Assembly (NCBI GenBank): GCA_033816765.1
Contig: CM066296.1
Coordinates: forward strand, 930,001-994,000
Origin: Nothopassalora personata
Lineage: Eukaryota; Ascomycota; Dothideomycetes; Mycosphaerellales; Mycosphaerellaceae
DNA: 64,000 bases
Direction of reading: 5' to 3'
This document shows positions 47,499 through 56,242 of this stretch, piece by piece (position 1 is the first letter of the stretch; each line of letters starts with the position of its first letter). The notes under the pieces were generated by a model that ran no database searches, had not been told where the DNA came from, and saw only the letters and a list, made by a program, of their open reading frames with translations. A program made the position numbers and the translations under genes.

Positions 47499-47907
47499 TG
47501 TTATTGTCTCGTTCTAGGGCTAGTCTTAAAAGAGAGATAAGTTAAGTTACGTAGCGGTATTATTCTTTAGAGAGGCTAAAGCAAGCTAAGCGAAGATGAA
47601 TAATAGGAATAAGAGTTGTATTCTAATTAGTAAGATAGTAACATAAGTTGAACGCATTAGAACCATAAGGGTTTCTAGCGTTCCTAAATATAAAGGAGAT
47701 AGAGCGTTTGCTCTCCGTGCTCTCTATGCTCTCTATGCTCTCTCGAGATCACCGAGATCAACGAGATTAAGGAGATCACTTTAGTTGCTCTCTCGGTTCC
47801 TTAGTTTTATTCCTACGGGTAAGAGAGCACTTCTCGGGCGGAAGCGCCTACCAATTGTAGAGGTCTGATTAGTTAGCTTCCTTCAGCCCTAGATTAGAAC
47901 CGTAACA
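47499..47907 (-). repeat. 5' LTR of E1
   Basis: 409 bp, TGTTATTGTCTCG to CCGTAACA, followed by CCTAA. Confidence 0.92.
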
Positions 47908-48665
47908 CCTAACTGCCTTTAGAGTATTATATAGATTAATTGTAATAACTAGCTTATATATTACCTTAATTAAATTATATAATTTCTTAGCTAACTTGTC
48001 TATATCTCTAAAGTTTAGCCTTAGGGTAGAGTCTAATTTAGCTATAATAATGCTAAAAGCTTATATGTCCTCTTTCTTCTATCGCTTATAGGTAGCTTTA
48101 TATCCTATACTACTAGTAATATCCTAAGGAGCTTTATTCTAGGTAGTAGTCTTATTCTAGGCATTCTTAGTCGTATCTTAGGGTTGTTTATAAGCTACCC
48201 TATTTAGAGTATACTTTAGATTAACCTAGTCTAGGTTATAGATTATATATCTAACTAGATCCTTCTCTAGTAGTATACTAATTAATATAGACTTCTATAC
48301 TTAGAACTATACTCCCTTTCTAAGCACCTAATTATCCTTAGTAGACCTTACTAGGTTACTAGAGGTATTATTTCTATACTCTATATCTAGTCTAGCTCTT
48401 TTAGATACTATACTACGGTAATAATACTTAGTGCCAATGTCCTATAGTAGTTCTTAAATCGATTAGATAGTTGTCCGTAAAATAAATATAGGGTCGGGTC
48501 TACTAGTAAGGTAAGCTAATCCTTAATAGAGCATCGATAATAATTTAGGTTTTAAAATAAATAGGTAGAGGAGTACCCGGGCTTATAACCTATTATAGAT
48601 AGGTATTTAACGAGTATAAGCTTCTAGATTAAAACGATAGGGTATATTAGTGACCCTTATAAATT

Positions 48666-49831
48666 GCTACAGGGTGTAAGACTATCTAGCTACAGAAATA
48701 GTGTAATATAGTGTATGTGTGCCAAGTCCTGACTAACACAGCCATTGGTCACCTGAGTCACAACAGCTCGAAGCACAGACGTCGCTCTTACCTGCAACGC
48801 CACTTCCTCCTTCTTTCATAGTCTGCCGAGCATTGCCATCGCGTCGGAACCGGCTGCTTGCATATCGACATCGACGTATTGACTGCTCGCGGAGCTGTGA
48901 CAGTATACCACGGAAACCCCCGACTCACGAGATTCATCAGCATCGTCATGGCCTCTGGACAAGAAGGAGTTAGAAAGATTGCTGCAGATGTGACAGCACG
49001 ACCGTAGACGGCCAGAACGTGGGCTGAGGATACTGCGCAATTACGCATTCACACTGAAATCAAATGCGGCACACTTCAATCTCGAATGCGGAGCTGCTGG
49101 CTGACTTGTTATAGCCGATTTGTCTTGGAAGTACATCCTGTGGGACGAGCTGCTATTGACCAGAATCCCACATCGTTCAAATGTCAGAACTATCAGGTCA
49201 AGACACTGACATGCTTACTCTGTCGTTAGAGTAGCGTTCGAGCGAGGTGTCGACGGCGCTAGCAGCTTTGTCAATCTTCGGCGATGCCAGCAGCCCCGTT
49301 GGATTAGACGACCAGAATCCGAGTCTCACATTCAAGCAAGCGATCTGTAACCACATAAGACGCTGGAGGTAGGTCGATCGAGAGGCATTGGTCGCCGCAG
49401 GACCAATCCTGGGGGTGTTCTCTGCCTGGAATTGCTCGTTTGCCGTCAAACAAGCTTGGAAGCCGCGCGGGTAGCAGGTCGGGATGCAAATCTCTTGCCG
49501 AAACATGTAACACATGCTTGTTTGCAACATGTGTATGCGATTGCGGATAGGCTATTTGTGAGATGCTCTGCATGAGATGAAGTGTTCTGATGGCTCAGTC
49601 TGAATCACATGCGTTTGCAAGGGTCTGCTGCGGCTTGCGCCGACACCCCTGCTCGCGCTTTCGCGCTTTCCACACAAGCACAATAAACAATAAGACACGC
49701 GTTGACACGAAAGAGTCTTCACACAACAAGAAGCTACACTCGTTCCTCACCTCCGACTTCCTTCGCTACCACACCGATCATACATACATACCACGCTCGC
49801 TAATACCAACATCCCACCCGACACAGCGAAA
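48666..49831. other. Border and intergenic region
   Basis: Within about 50 bp the base composition changes from TA-rich, CA/TG-poor to balanced. Several ORFs over 60 codons occur on the minus strand, but they overlap in different frames and look like chance. No gene is supported. The last 250 bp, rich in CACA and pyrimidines, are probably the promoter and 5' UTR of the GPI-protein gene. Confidence 0.6.
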
Positions 49832-50540
49832 ATGCAGAACAAACTCATCACTCTTACTGCCACCGCCGCCATGGCCGGCATGGCAATCGCCACCGGTCCG
49901 GCCAGCAACGGTAAGCAACATCAATCGCGCTGAATGTGCGACCACGACTAACATCATCGAAGCAGTCCAGAACACCAAGACTGTGTACGCGACCACCACC
50001 TCGACTGCCTCCATCTGCCCAGCTTCCGCCGCTGGCCTCCCGGAGATCACCGTCACCAGCACCATCGTGGTCCAAACCACCGTCGAGGCTGCCGACTGCG
50101 GTCCAGCGACTACCACCGTCGCCCCAGTCGTGACCGAGACCGAGACCATCACCGCGACCAGCGAGCCCTCCGCCTCGTCCAAGCTCAGCAGCAACGAGGT
50201 CGGCCCGACAACCGGTGATGTCCTCAGCGCTAGCAGCTCCCAGCTCGACTCGACTGTTCACATGACCAGCACCCTCACTGCCACTGCACTCAGTACGGTC
50301 AGCACAGTAACAAGCACTCGGACCAACGCTAAGACCATCACAGGCACCATCTATCCAATTCCAGCCAACTCCAGCTCAAACCTGGGCACTGGAACTGGTG
50401 TGCTGCCACCTTTCCCCAGCGGCACTGGCCCCTACCCATCCAACAGCATCACACCATTCACAGGCGGTGCCGCTGCAGTTGGCATGAGCAGCGTCTTCGC
50501 CCTTGGCGTTATGGCTGCGGGTGCTCTCTGCCTCTTTTAA
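49832..50540 (+). CDS. GPI-anchored Ser/Thr-rich cell-wall protein
   Basis: Two exons, 49832-49910 and 49966-50540, joined over a 55-nt intron (GTAAGC donor, CTAAC branch, CAG acceptor), give 217 residues. The ATG at 49832 (context GCGAAAATGC) starts a signal peptide (MQNKLITLTATAAMAGMAIA). The intron explains why a longer open frame upstream is not used: its 5' part has no signal sequence. The mature part is Thr/Ser/Val-rich (TSTIVVQTTV, TETETITATSEP) with two Cys (ICPA, DCGP), then a Gly/Pro linker. The C-terminus (TPFTGGAAAVGMSSVFALGV onward) fits a GPI signal with the omega site at the Gly/Ala pair and ends in a hydrophobic tail. It likely sits in the wall or plasma membrane. No enzyme domain is seen. 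Confidence 0.85.
49911..49965 (+). other. Intron of the GPI-protein gene
   Basis: GTAAGC...CGACTAACATC...GCAG, 55 nt, phase 1. Splicing at the next CAG (49970) would break the frame, so 49965 is the supported acceptor. Confidence 0.85.
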
Positions 50541-50825
50541 GCTGCCATCAACCACGAAGCGCACGATCGATGGACAAGGACAAGATGAAGTGGGCGCAGT
50601 GATGGAACACTTTTGCATTCGGCGCACACAACTTTCGAGGCCGACTTACTCCTGAGACAGACCACGTGAAAGACAGTGCTACCGACAACATGATACGAGT
50701 ACAGCGATGGGAAATGCATTCGGGGCGTTATGTAACATGGAACATGGATAGCGACACAGAGAGTTGCATACTGTAATCAAGAAAACTTTGCTTCGAACTC
50801 TCTGGTCTCATCCATCCTCTGTCAT
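50541..50825. terminator. Convergent 3' region
   Basis: Short space between the stop of the GPI-protein gene and the stop of the RNase T2 gene. It must hold both 3' ends; no clear poly(A) signal was chosen. Confidence 0.4.
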
Positions 50826-52076
50826 CTATTTGCTCTGCCATGTGATTGTGAACTTCGTCTCCTTGCTGCTACCAGGGTACACCTTCGCCTGTGTACTACC
50901 GGATGGTGTTGATTCTGTTGAAAAAGCAGTCGACCCGCTGTACTGCAGTGTGTTCCCATCACCAGTGAAGACAGCGCTAGTGACACCAGAACCACAAGTC
51001 AAGACACCCGAGACCACACCACAGTTACCCTTGGAAGACTTGAGGTTAAAGCCGTCACCTGCAGCTGTCGCCGTGAAGGTCGCACATGTGCCAGAAGTGT
51101 ACCAAGTACCACCTGAAATGATGCATCCATTTTGACTCCCACCACTGACAACATTCAGATATCCAGATCCACTGAAGGCCCCGCCTGGCGAGGAAGTAGG
51201 GCTGGAACCTGGAGCAGTCGAAGTCGAAGTGGGCGAACCACCACCACCACCACCACTACCACCGCGCTTGGGAAGGTACTTGATCCCCGAGCTCGGACAA
51301 TTCGACTTTGTCAAGCTCTGCGAAGGCTCGAAAGTTCCCTTCTGCAAAGAGCCACGAACATTGAAGAAATACCACAACTCATCGATGGCACCGGACGCGC
51401 AGCCGACGTAAGGCTTATACCCGCCATGCTGCTTCGCGAGAGCACTCTCAATCTGCGAGAGAGAATACGTCTGAGTCGACGAAGGCGAGATTCCCGCATC
51501 CGCAAGCCACGTATAGCTCGGCAACTCCTGGAACAAATCTACAGCCCGCTGGAAGAAATCCGGGACTTCCTCTGTCGGTTGGTAGGAAGTGTAGCAATCC
51601 GGGTCCAGAGTCGAGACGCAAGTTCCATGCTTGCCCCACTCGTGTTCCCAGAACTGCTCGTTGTGCCCTTTGTAGTCGGGCCAGTAGGTATTCATATAAG
51701 ACACCAGATCCTGTTTGCCGTAGGAGTTGAGGATGGCTGTGATGTTCGTGTATGCGCGGGTGTCGTCGCAGCTGGCTTCGTAGGTGCCGTCGCAGTTGTC
51801 GGGCCATAGGCCGTGGATGGTCCAAGAGTCTAATGGCCCGGTGCTGGGGCTCGTATCCCAAAATTGGGTCTGGAGGAGGGCACCGCCGGGACTGTTGAAG
51901 CAGCAGAGGTCGGCCTGGGCTGTGGTGTTTTGGCAGGAGAGTTGGCCGCCTGAGCAGGTCTTGGAGTCTCCTAGGTCGGCGTGGCGGGAGACGGTGCTGC
52001 TGAGGGAGCCTAGGACTTGTTGGGCTGTGGCCAGGGCTGAGAGGGCGAAGCCTGAGATTGTGCGTAGTGAAGGCAT
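50826..52076 (-). CDS. Secreted ribonuclease T2 (EC 4.6.1.19)
   Basis: 416 residues, no intron. The start at 52076 (CAAGATGCC context) is preferred to the in-frame ATG at 52163, because it opens a signal peptide (MPSLRTISGFALSALATAQQ). Both T2 active-site blocks are intact: WTIHGLWPDNC (residues 85-95, His88) and FWEHEWGKHGTC (142-153, His145, Glu146, Lys149, His150). Paired Cys (CC at 58-59) are typical. The catalytic domain ends near 260 (KYLPKRGG), followed by a Gly/Ser/Thr linker and a C-terminal beta-rich domain of about 100 residues (SGYLNVVSGG...KFTITWQSK) found in fungal Rny1-type enzymes. It cleaves RNA through 2',3'-cyclic phosphates; it is expected outside the cell or in the vacuole. 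Divergent from the hydratase gene. Confidence 0.95.
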   Translation of the reverse strand: MPSLRTISGFALSALATAQQVLGSLSSTVSRHADLGDSKTCSGGQLSCQNTTAQADLCCFNSPGGALLQTQFWDTSPSTGPLDSWTIHGLWPDNCDGTYEASCDDTRAYTNITAILNSYGKQDLVSYMNTYWPDYKGHNEQFWEHEWGKHGTCVSTLDPDCYTSYQPTEEVPDFFQRAVDLFQELPSYTWLADAGISPSSTQTYSLSQIESALAKQHGGYKPYVGCASGAIDELWYFFNVRGSLQKGTFEPSQSLTKSNCPSSGIKYLPKRGGSGGGGGGSPTSTSTAPGSSPTSSPGGAFSGSGYLNVVSGGSQNGCIISGGTWYTSGTCATFTATAAGDGFNLKSSKGNCGVVSGVLTCGSGVTSAVFTGDGNTLQYSGSTAFSTESTPSGSTQAKVYPGSSKETKFTITWQSK

Positions 52077-52572
52077 CTTGTCGATGGAGTCTGGTTTCGT
52101 CAAGCGTTCCAGGCGGGTGGTGGAAGCATTTTGTATTCTTTCACGCCACGCCATTGTAGCCATAGGTTTTCAGTCTGAGCTACGTCCCTCCTATTCGATG
52201 TTCGCTTCAGTGGATCGCCGAGATCCTTCAACACCAATGCACGATAGCCGACTTTCTCGCATAGGGAGGATGTTACGCTGCAGTGATATGCATTGAGATC
52301 GCCTGTAGCTTCAATCTGAGGCAAGATCTGGCCCAGTAAAGGCTGCCTCACGCGGCATGGTCATCCGGGAAGTCGACATGAGATGGTCCCTTGCTGGCCG
52401 TGCCTCAGAGGCGTGAGTTCCCTAAGAAACATGATTGGACACATATCAATCTGACGACAGTTCCACTCGTTTGAGTGGCTGTTGTGGTGGAGAGCTTAAC
52501 CTCGAGCCACTTCCGGGACGTCGACCACACTTGCTCCGGCGTCGCGCACCAAGTCGGCAACATGCCCGCATC
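52077..52572. promoter_or_regulatory. Shared divergent promoter region
   Basis: 496 bp between the start codons of the RNase T2 gene (-) and the hydratase gene (+). It must contain both promoters and 5' UTRs. No specific factor site is asserted. Confidence 0.6.
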
Positions 52573-53556
52573 ATGTTCCAAACAGCCAGACACCAGCTCG
52601 CACGAGCCGGTCGACACGGCTTCTTGCAGCAGCAATGCGTGAAGGCGAGCTCCGTGCGATGCTATAGCAGTGCCCTCCAGTCGACCATCAAGCTCAGCAG
52701 CTTGCAGGCGCCGCACACGGGAGAGATCGCCGTACTGTCGCTCAACAGGCCCAAGTCACGCAATGCCATCTCCAAGCAGCTGCTGGGCGAGCTGAACCGC
52801 GTCGTCGAGCAACTGCACTCCGAGGGCGCCAAGAGCAGCACCCGAGCCCTGATCCTCGCCAGCGAGAGCGACGATGCCTTCTGTGCGGGCGCAGACCTGA
52901 AGGAACGTCTAACGTTCAGTGACGAGGAGTATGTACAGCCTGTGACCTACCCATCATATCATCTACTAACATCTCCCCCCTCCAGCACGAAAGACTTCCT
53001 CAAAACCCTCCGCAACACCTTCCACCGCCTCAGCACCCTCCCCATCCCCACCATCTCCGCCATCTCCTCCACCGCCTTCGGCGGCGGCCTCGAACTCGCC
53101 CTCTGCACCAACTTCCGCGTCATGGCCTCCACAGCCTCCATCGGTCTCCCCGAAACCCGCCTCGCAATCATCCCCGGCGGCGGCGGGACCTACCGCCTCC
53201 CTGCCCTAATCGGCGAATCACGCGCCCGTGACCTGATCCTGACAGGCCGTCGAGTGTCAGGAGAAGAGGCATACTTCATCGGGCTGTGTGATAGATTGGT
53301 ACAAATCCAGGAAGAGGAGCTGAACGGGAGTGGAGTTGCGAGAGGGAAAGTTTTGGAGCAGGCGATGGAGATGGCGACGAATATTTGTGAGGGCGGGCCG
53401 GTTGCGATTCGGGCGGCGATGCAGGCGGTTGATGGCTGGAGGGAGGGACAGGAGAGTGAGAACAGGGCTTATGAGCAGGTTGTTAACACGAGTGATAGGA
53501 ACGAAGCGTTGAGGGCTTTTGGGGAGAAGAGGAAACCGGCTTTCAAGGGGAGGTAG
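52573..53556 (+). CDS. Mitochondrial enoyl-CoA/methylglutaconyl-CoA hydratase
   Basis: Exons 52573-52928 and 52986-53556 give 308 residues. The start MFQTARHQLARAGRHG begins an Arg-rich, acid-free mitochondrial presequence with a likely processing site at RCYSS (29-33). Crotonase landmarks are CAGADLKER (104-112), FGGGLELALC (150-159) and PETRLAIIPGGGGTYRLP (from 174); Glu155 and Glu175 are at the catalytic positions. Closest in kind to AUH-type methylglutaconyl-CoA hydratase, the hydration step of leucine breakdown, though general enoyl-CoA hydratase cannot be excluded by eye. The unspliced frame is open because the intron is 57 nt without a stop, so an intronless model would insert 19 wrong residues between SDE and TKDFL. 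Confidence 0.9.
   Translation: MFQTARHQLARAGRHGFLQQQCVKASSVRCYSSALQSTIKLSSLQAPHTGEIAVLSLNRPKSRNAISKQLLGELNRVVEQLHSEGAKSSTRALILASESDDAFCAGADLKERLTFSDEEYVQPVTYPSYHLLTSPPSSTKDFLKTLRNTFHRLSTLPIPTISAISSTAFGGGLELALCTNFRVMASTASIGLPETRLAIIPGGGGTYRLPALIGESRARDLILTGRRVSGEEAYFIGLCDRLVQIQEEELNGSGVARGKVLEQAMEMATNICEGGPVAIRAAMQAVDGWREGQESENRAYEQVVNTSDRNEALRAFGEKRKPAFKGR
52929..52985 (+). other. In-frame intron of the hydratase gene
   Basis: GTATGT donor, TACTAAC branch site, CCAG acceptor, 57 nt, phase 2. Removing it joins DE-D-TKDFLKTL, which matches the family's spacing between the CAGADLKER and GGGLELALC blocks. Confidence 0.88.
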
Positions 53557-54079
53557 AGTTTGAGGACGTGGATGTATATACTGCACAGAGGTATATACGA
53601 CAGTGACGTGAATGTAGTAGTGATGGGCTATATCGATGTGTCGAAAAGGGAAGTCTGTCTCGTTGATGATGGAGGGTCAGCTATCAGTCCTAGCTGGCGA
53701 ACACTGAGTTGATCTCGCCTGCATTCCGCGTCTAATCGCCCTCCTCCTCTTCTCCTACTGCCTTTCCTACCTAGTACTCTTCTGTCCGTGCACCTCAGAC
53801 TGTTATGGGAGACACTCCACTCGACTTCCTCTCGAGTGGCTTTCACCAGCAGAGCATGAGGACAGCGCCGCCAGCCAAATCCTTTGTCTCTATAGGTTGC
53901 TGCTCAATTACTGCCGGAGTATGCGTCACGTGTTTGTGGGACGGTGAACAGGCGATTCCTGACTTCCACTTACATCCATACCAGTCAGTCCCGACTACAT
54001 TTAAATCTGTCCAGGAACTAGATCAGCAGCGATCGTGCCGTATCGACACTACCCGCCGATGAGTCCGTAATTCACGCTA
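53557..54079. other. Convergent intergenic region
   Basis: Holds the 3' ends of the hydratase (+) and the Copia-derived gene (-). An 85-codon plus ORF at 53805-54062 lacks recognisable features and is not called. Confidence 0.5.
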
Positions 54080-55015
54080 TCATGTTCTCGCCAAGAATTC
54101 CCAAGAGCGACGTGACCCGGCGTACACGCCTGAAACGTAAAGAGCCGACTTCGTTCGTGCCGCTCTTCCCATAATCGATCGAGTCAGAGACATCGTCCTC
54201 GGTCCATCGCTGTACTGAGGATCATCACGTAGGCTCACACCATTGACCCTGAAATCCTCGCCATAATGCTCCCTCAGCCAAGCCTTCTCTTCCTGCGTGT
54301 ACGGCGGCGGTTTCGTGACTCCGTCCGTAATCAAGCTAGACGCACTCGATTTGGGCTGCGCTTCGACCTGCGATCGGGCCTTTCGAAGCTTCCTCTGCTT
54401 CACAGAAAAAGCGCGCACAAGCGGCTTCGGCTCGCTGGGCTCGGATCGCAGCGTGGGTGTCGACATATCGTGAACGGTCATACTCCAATCATAGACGGCT
54501 TTGTAGTGCTCCCACTTCTGCATTTCGTCGCCTGGCCAGATGACTTGTCTCCATGGTAGCCCGGGTGCTTGTGTGAAGTAGCCTTGGCGATGGCCATCTA
54601 GCCAGAGTTTGGACCTATACTCTTTGTGAAAGGGGGGCTCCGTAATTTCGACGCGATCGAAGACGCAGCCGACTTCGCCGTTGAGGTTTACTAGTCTCGT
54701 TGTTGGTTCGCCCAGTGGGAAGTCGTCGTGGATGTGGCCGCCTAGGATATTGTGGGCGAGGTCTGGGCAGAAGAGCACATCGTGTAGGACTAATGTCTTG
54801 TGGGAGCTGCTGCCGGTTGAGTATGGGTCTGTTTTGACTTCGAGATGAACTTCGCCTATGCCCATGACCTGACATCGATCGCTGGAGAAGCTGCAGTAGA
54901 TCGATGTGTCGAAGGCCGTGAACGTCGTGAACCAGTCACGGTGAGTCGCTACATGTGCATTCGAAGAGTTCGACAAGATCCAGTCCACTTCGTAAGCCTC
55001 GCCTGTCGGCGCCAT
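54080..55015 (-). CDS. Host gene derived from Copia protease-like domain
   Basis: 311 residues, intronless, start ATG at 55015, normal codon use and no RIP. The N-terminal 120 residues follow the Copia/TNT1-94 protease-region beta-barrel: VDWILSNSSNAHVATHRDWF then MGIGEVHLEV, LVLHDVLFCPDLAHNILGG. In active Copia proteins the first block reads W-I-x-D-S-G-A-S; here it is WILSNSSN, so the catalytic Asp and Gly are gone. The middle is charged and basic (KQRKLRKARSQ). The C-terminus carries PPPYTQEEKAWLREHYGEDF, a motif I associate with related fungal proteins. It looks like a domesticated, non-proteolytic protein of unknown role; no RT or integrase is attached. Convergent with the hydratase gene. 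Confidence 0.75.
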   Translation of the reverse strand: MAPTGEAYEVDWILSNSSNAHVATHRDWFTTFTAFDTSIYCSFSSDRCQVMGIGEVHLEVKTDPYSTGSSSHKTLVLHDVLFCPDLAHNILGGHIHDDFPLGEPTTRLVNLNGEVGCVFDRVEITEPPFHKEYRSKLWLDGHRQGYFTQAPGLPWRQVIWPGDEMQKWEHYKAVYDWSMTVHDMSTPTLRSEPSEPKPLVRAFSVKQRKLRKARSQVEAQPKSSASSLITDGVTKPPPYTQEEKAWLREHYGEDFRVNGVSLRDDPQYSDGPRTMSLTRSIMGRAARTKSALYVSGVYAGSRRSWEFLART

Positions 55016-55812
55016 ACTCTCCTTTGTTGATCACTTGCTGTGTCCAGACAACGGTCTTCGCATCGGTATGAAGGAAAGGTTATTCCGGAACGGTGAGAAC
55101 GAAAGCAGTGAAAGGCAAAGAACATGTACAGGCACTCATGCCGGGCAAATCACCGCTTTCGTCGTTTGCACATTCTCCTCATCTTCCACAGTCTGGACTA
55201 GGAGACGCGATCGTCTGACATAACCCCATGATTTTCATTTGGTGCGACCTTCAGACACCATGTGAAATGTGATGTGAAATGACGCAGGCGGCAAAGCCAT
55301 TCTTCGTTAGGGTCGCCGAACTATTCATAATATGGCAGTAACGACGATCACGTAGGAGACGAACATTGAAGTGTTACAAGGTTGTTGTCGGGAAAGCATC
55401 AACCCGTTCCCGAAATCTTGAGAATCGGTACTGTACCCGCTGCCAGCCTGTCAAAAGTCCGTGTCCTCCGCATTCTGGGCTTGATGACAGCAGACCGCGT
55501 CCGGGACCGCGCACATATCCACCCCCTCTCCTTACCAAAAGCGCTCGGAGGCAGACGGAAATTGTTAACTCAAGATATTACACGTCCCGAACACCCTCTG
55601 CCCACTTTCCACCTCTTCCGTCAACCACAAACCAGGGTCTCACCATCTTCAGCATAATCTGGCATCTAGTCTCGCGACTAGTGCAAAGCCACGCCGCGTC
55701 ACGTCGCGTACTCACGAACCGCCCCCCAACACGACGGCAACGATTCCCACGACAGCACACCGTCCTCTAGCAAATGCGATCATTACACCAGCTACCTAAC
55801 ATGCTACACACC
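55016..55812. other. Intergenic, no supported gene
   Basis: Contains overlapping ORFs of 60-134 codons in several frames (for example plus 55366-55770) without signal, domain or splice support. It includes the promoter side of the Copia-derived gene. Confidence 0.5.
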
Positions 55813-56229
55813 TCACAACCCGCTAAAATCCAGGTGTTCCTCCCACCACTGCGTCCACAGCAGGGGTACCGCCCATTTACCAGGATGTCGCGTGAGCGAA
55901 AACCTTCGTATCGCGCGTCATAAATCCTGCCCGTTAAATTCCATCATCTGCCCACAACGCTCTGCCGCACCCAAAAACATACATTGCAATGCGCCGTTCC
56001 TTGTGTACGCCGCGGTCATGGTGAGAGGGACAGTCGGGAATTGGTGTGGGGTATATGTATTCCGATCTTTGCCATCTCCATCCAAAAAGAAAGCGCGTAA
56101 GCAACTCGCAGTGCTCACTGCTGAGCTCAAGTCAAGCGGGAACCAAAGCCGTGCGTAAGCTTTCCCGCTCATTTCGTGGTTCGAGCGTCGTCGTGAAATC
56201 GTATCGTAAGCATCGGACGCCGTGTGCAT
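55813..56229 (-). pseudogene. Doubtful small ORF with internal TGA
   Basis: A minus-strand frame of 103 codons (56229-55918) ends at TGA but continues in the same frame for 34 more codons to TGA at 55813. That tail is Trp-rich and protein-like (GKWAVPLLWTQWWEEHLDFS). No GT-AG intron removing the first TGA was found. It starts 14 bp after the Whi5-like stop on the same strand, so it may simply be 3' UTR. Possible small gene, decayed gene or chance. Confidence 0.25.
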
Positions 56230-56242
56230 CGTACAAAGGAGA

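Larger units (their letters stand above)
40838..47907 (-). mobile_element. E1: chromovirus inserted in Copia gag
   Basis: LTRs of exactly 409 bp lie at 40838-41246 and 47499-47907 (TGTTA...TAACA), flanked by the perfect duplication CCTAA (40833-40837, 47908-47912). Total 7,070 bp. On the minus strand: gag (about 47,300-46,500), protease (about 45,350), RT with intact YMDD (44261-44272), RNase H, integrase and chromodomain (42,215-42,095). A tRNA-like sequence and an antisense ORF follow on the plus strand; a polypurine tract (reverse complement of CTATCCCCCTTTTA, 41247-41260) abuts the left LTR. It keeps more CA/TG than E2 or E5, so it is probably the youngest of the three. Confidence 0.93.
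39557..48440 (-). mobile_element. E8: Ty1/Copia fragment (gag to pre-integrase), split by E1
   Basis: The minus-strand frame runs from about 48,440 to 47,913, is cut by E1, and continues from 40,832 to 39,557. Joining at the CCTAA duplication gives an uninterrupted frame (NTLKAVRYIKLATIRPSI). Copia features are a gag UBN2-like part, a zinc knuckle CIWYLYKYTNANYYK near 40,450 (CX2CX4HX4C with one Cys and the His as Tyr), and a GAG-pre-integrase stretch near 39,700 (RLRYISSILLNAIKEVVKGL). Integrase and RT are missing: the frame ends at the E5 LTR. No LTR was identified near 48,440-48,665. Confidence 0.7.
1..48665. other. RIP-degraded nested retrotransposon block
   Basis: Throughout this stretch CA and TG are rare, TA is in great excess and CG is retained, on both strands. 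Frames that are clearly retrotransposon-coding are interrupted almost only by TAA and TAG where Gln (CAA/CAG) or Trp (TGG) is expected. This is the known outcome of repeat-induced point mutation, which converts CpA to TpA in duplicated DNA of Pezizomycotina. No intact host gene was found. The individual elements are listed separately; letters E1-E8 and F are labels used only here. Confidence 0.95.

Noticed and set aside
1..48665. Starship, Helitron or secondary-metabolite cluster
   Set aside because: No tyrosine-recombinase captain, RepHel, PKS or NRPS signature was seen; all recognisable frames are LTR-retrotransposon proteins.
49778..50261. Minus-strand ORFs of 135-138 codons over the GPI-protein gene
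   Set aside because: Mirror of Thr/Ser-rich codons on the plus strand; Val/Gly-rich, low complexity.
49590..50540. 316-codon frame starting at ATG 49590 as the true GPI-protein model
   Set aside because: Its N-terminus has no signal peptide. The ATG at 49832 plus a clean 55-nt intron gives a signal peptide directly joined to the Thr-rich part.
50826..52163. RNase T2 start at ATG 52163
   Set aside because: The extra 29 residues are charged and would bury the signal peptide that begins at 52076.
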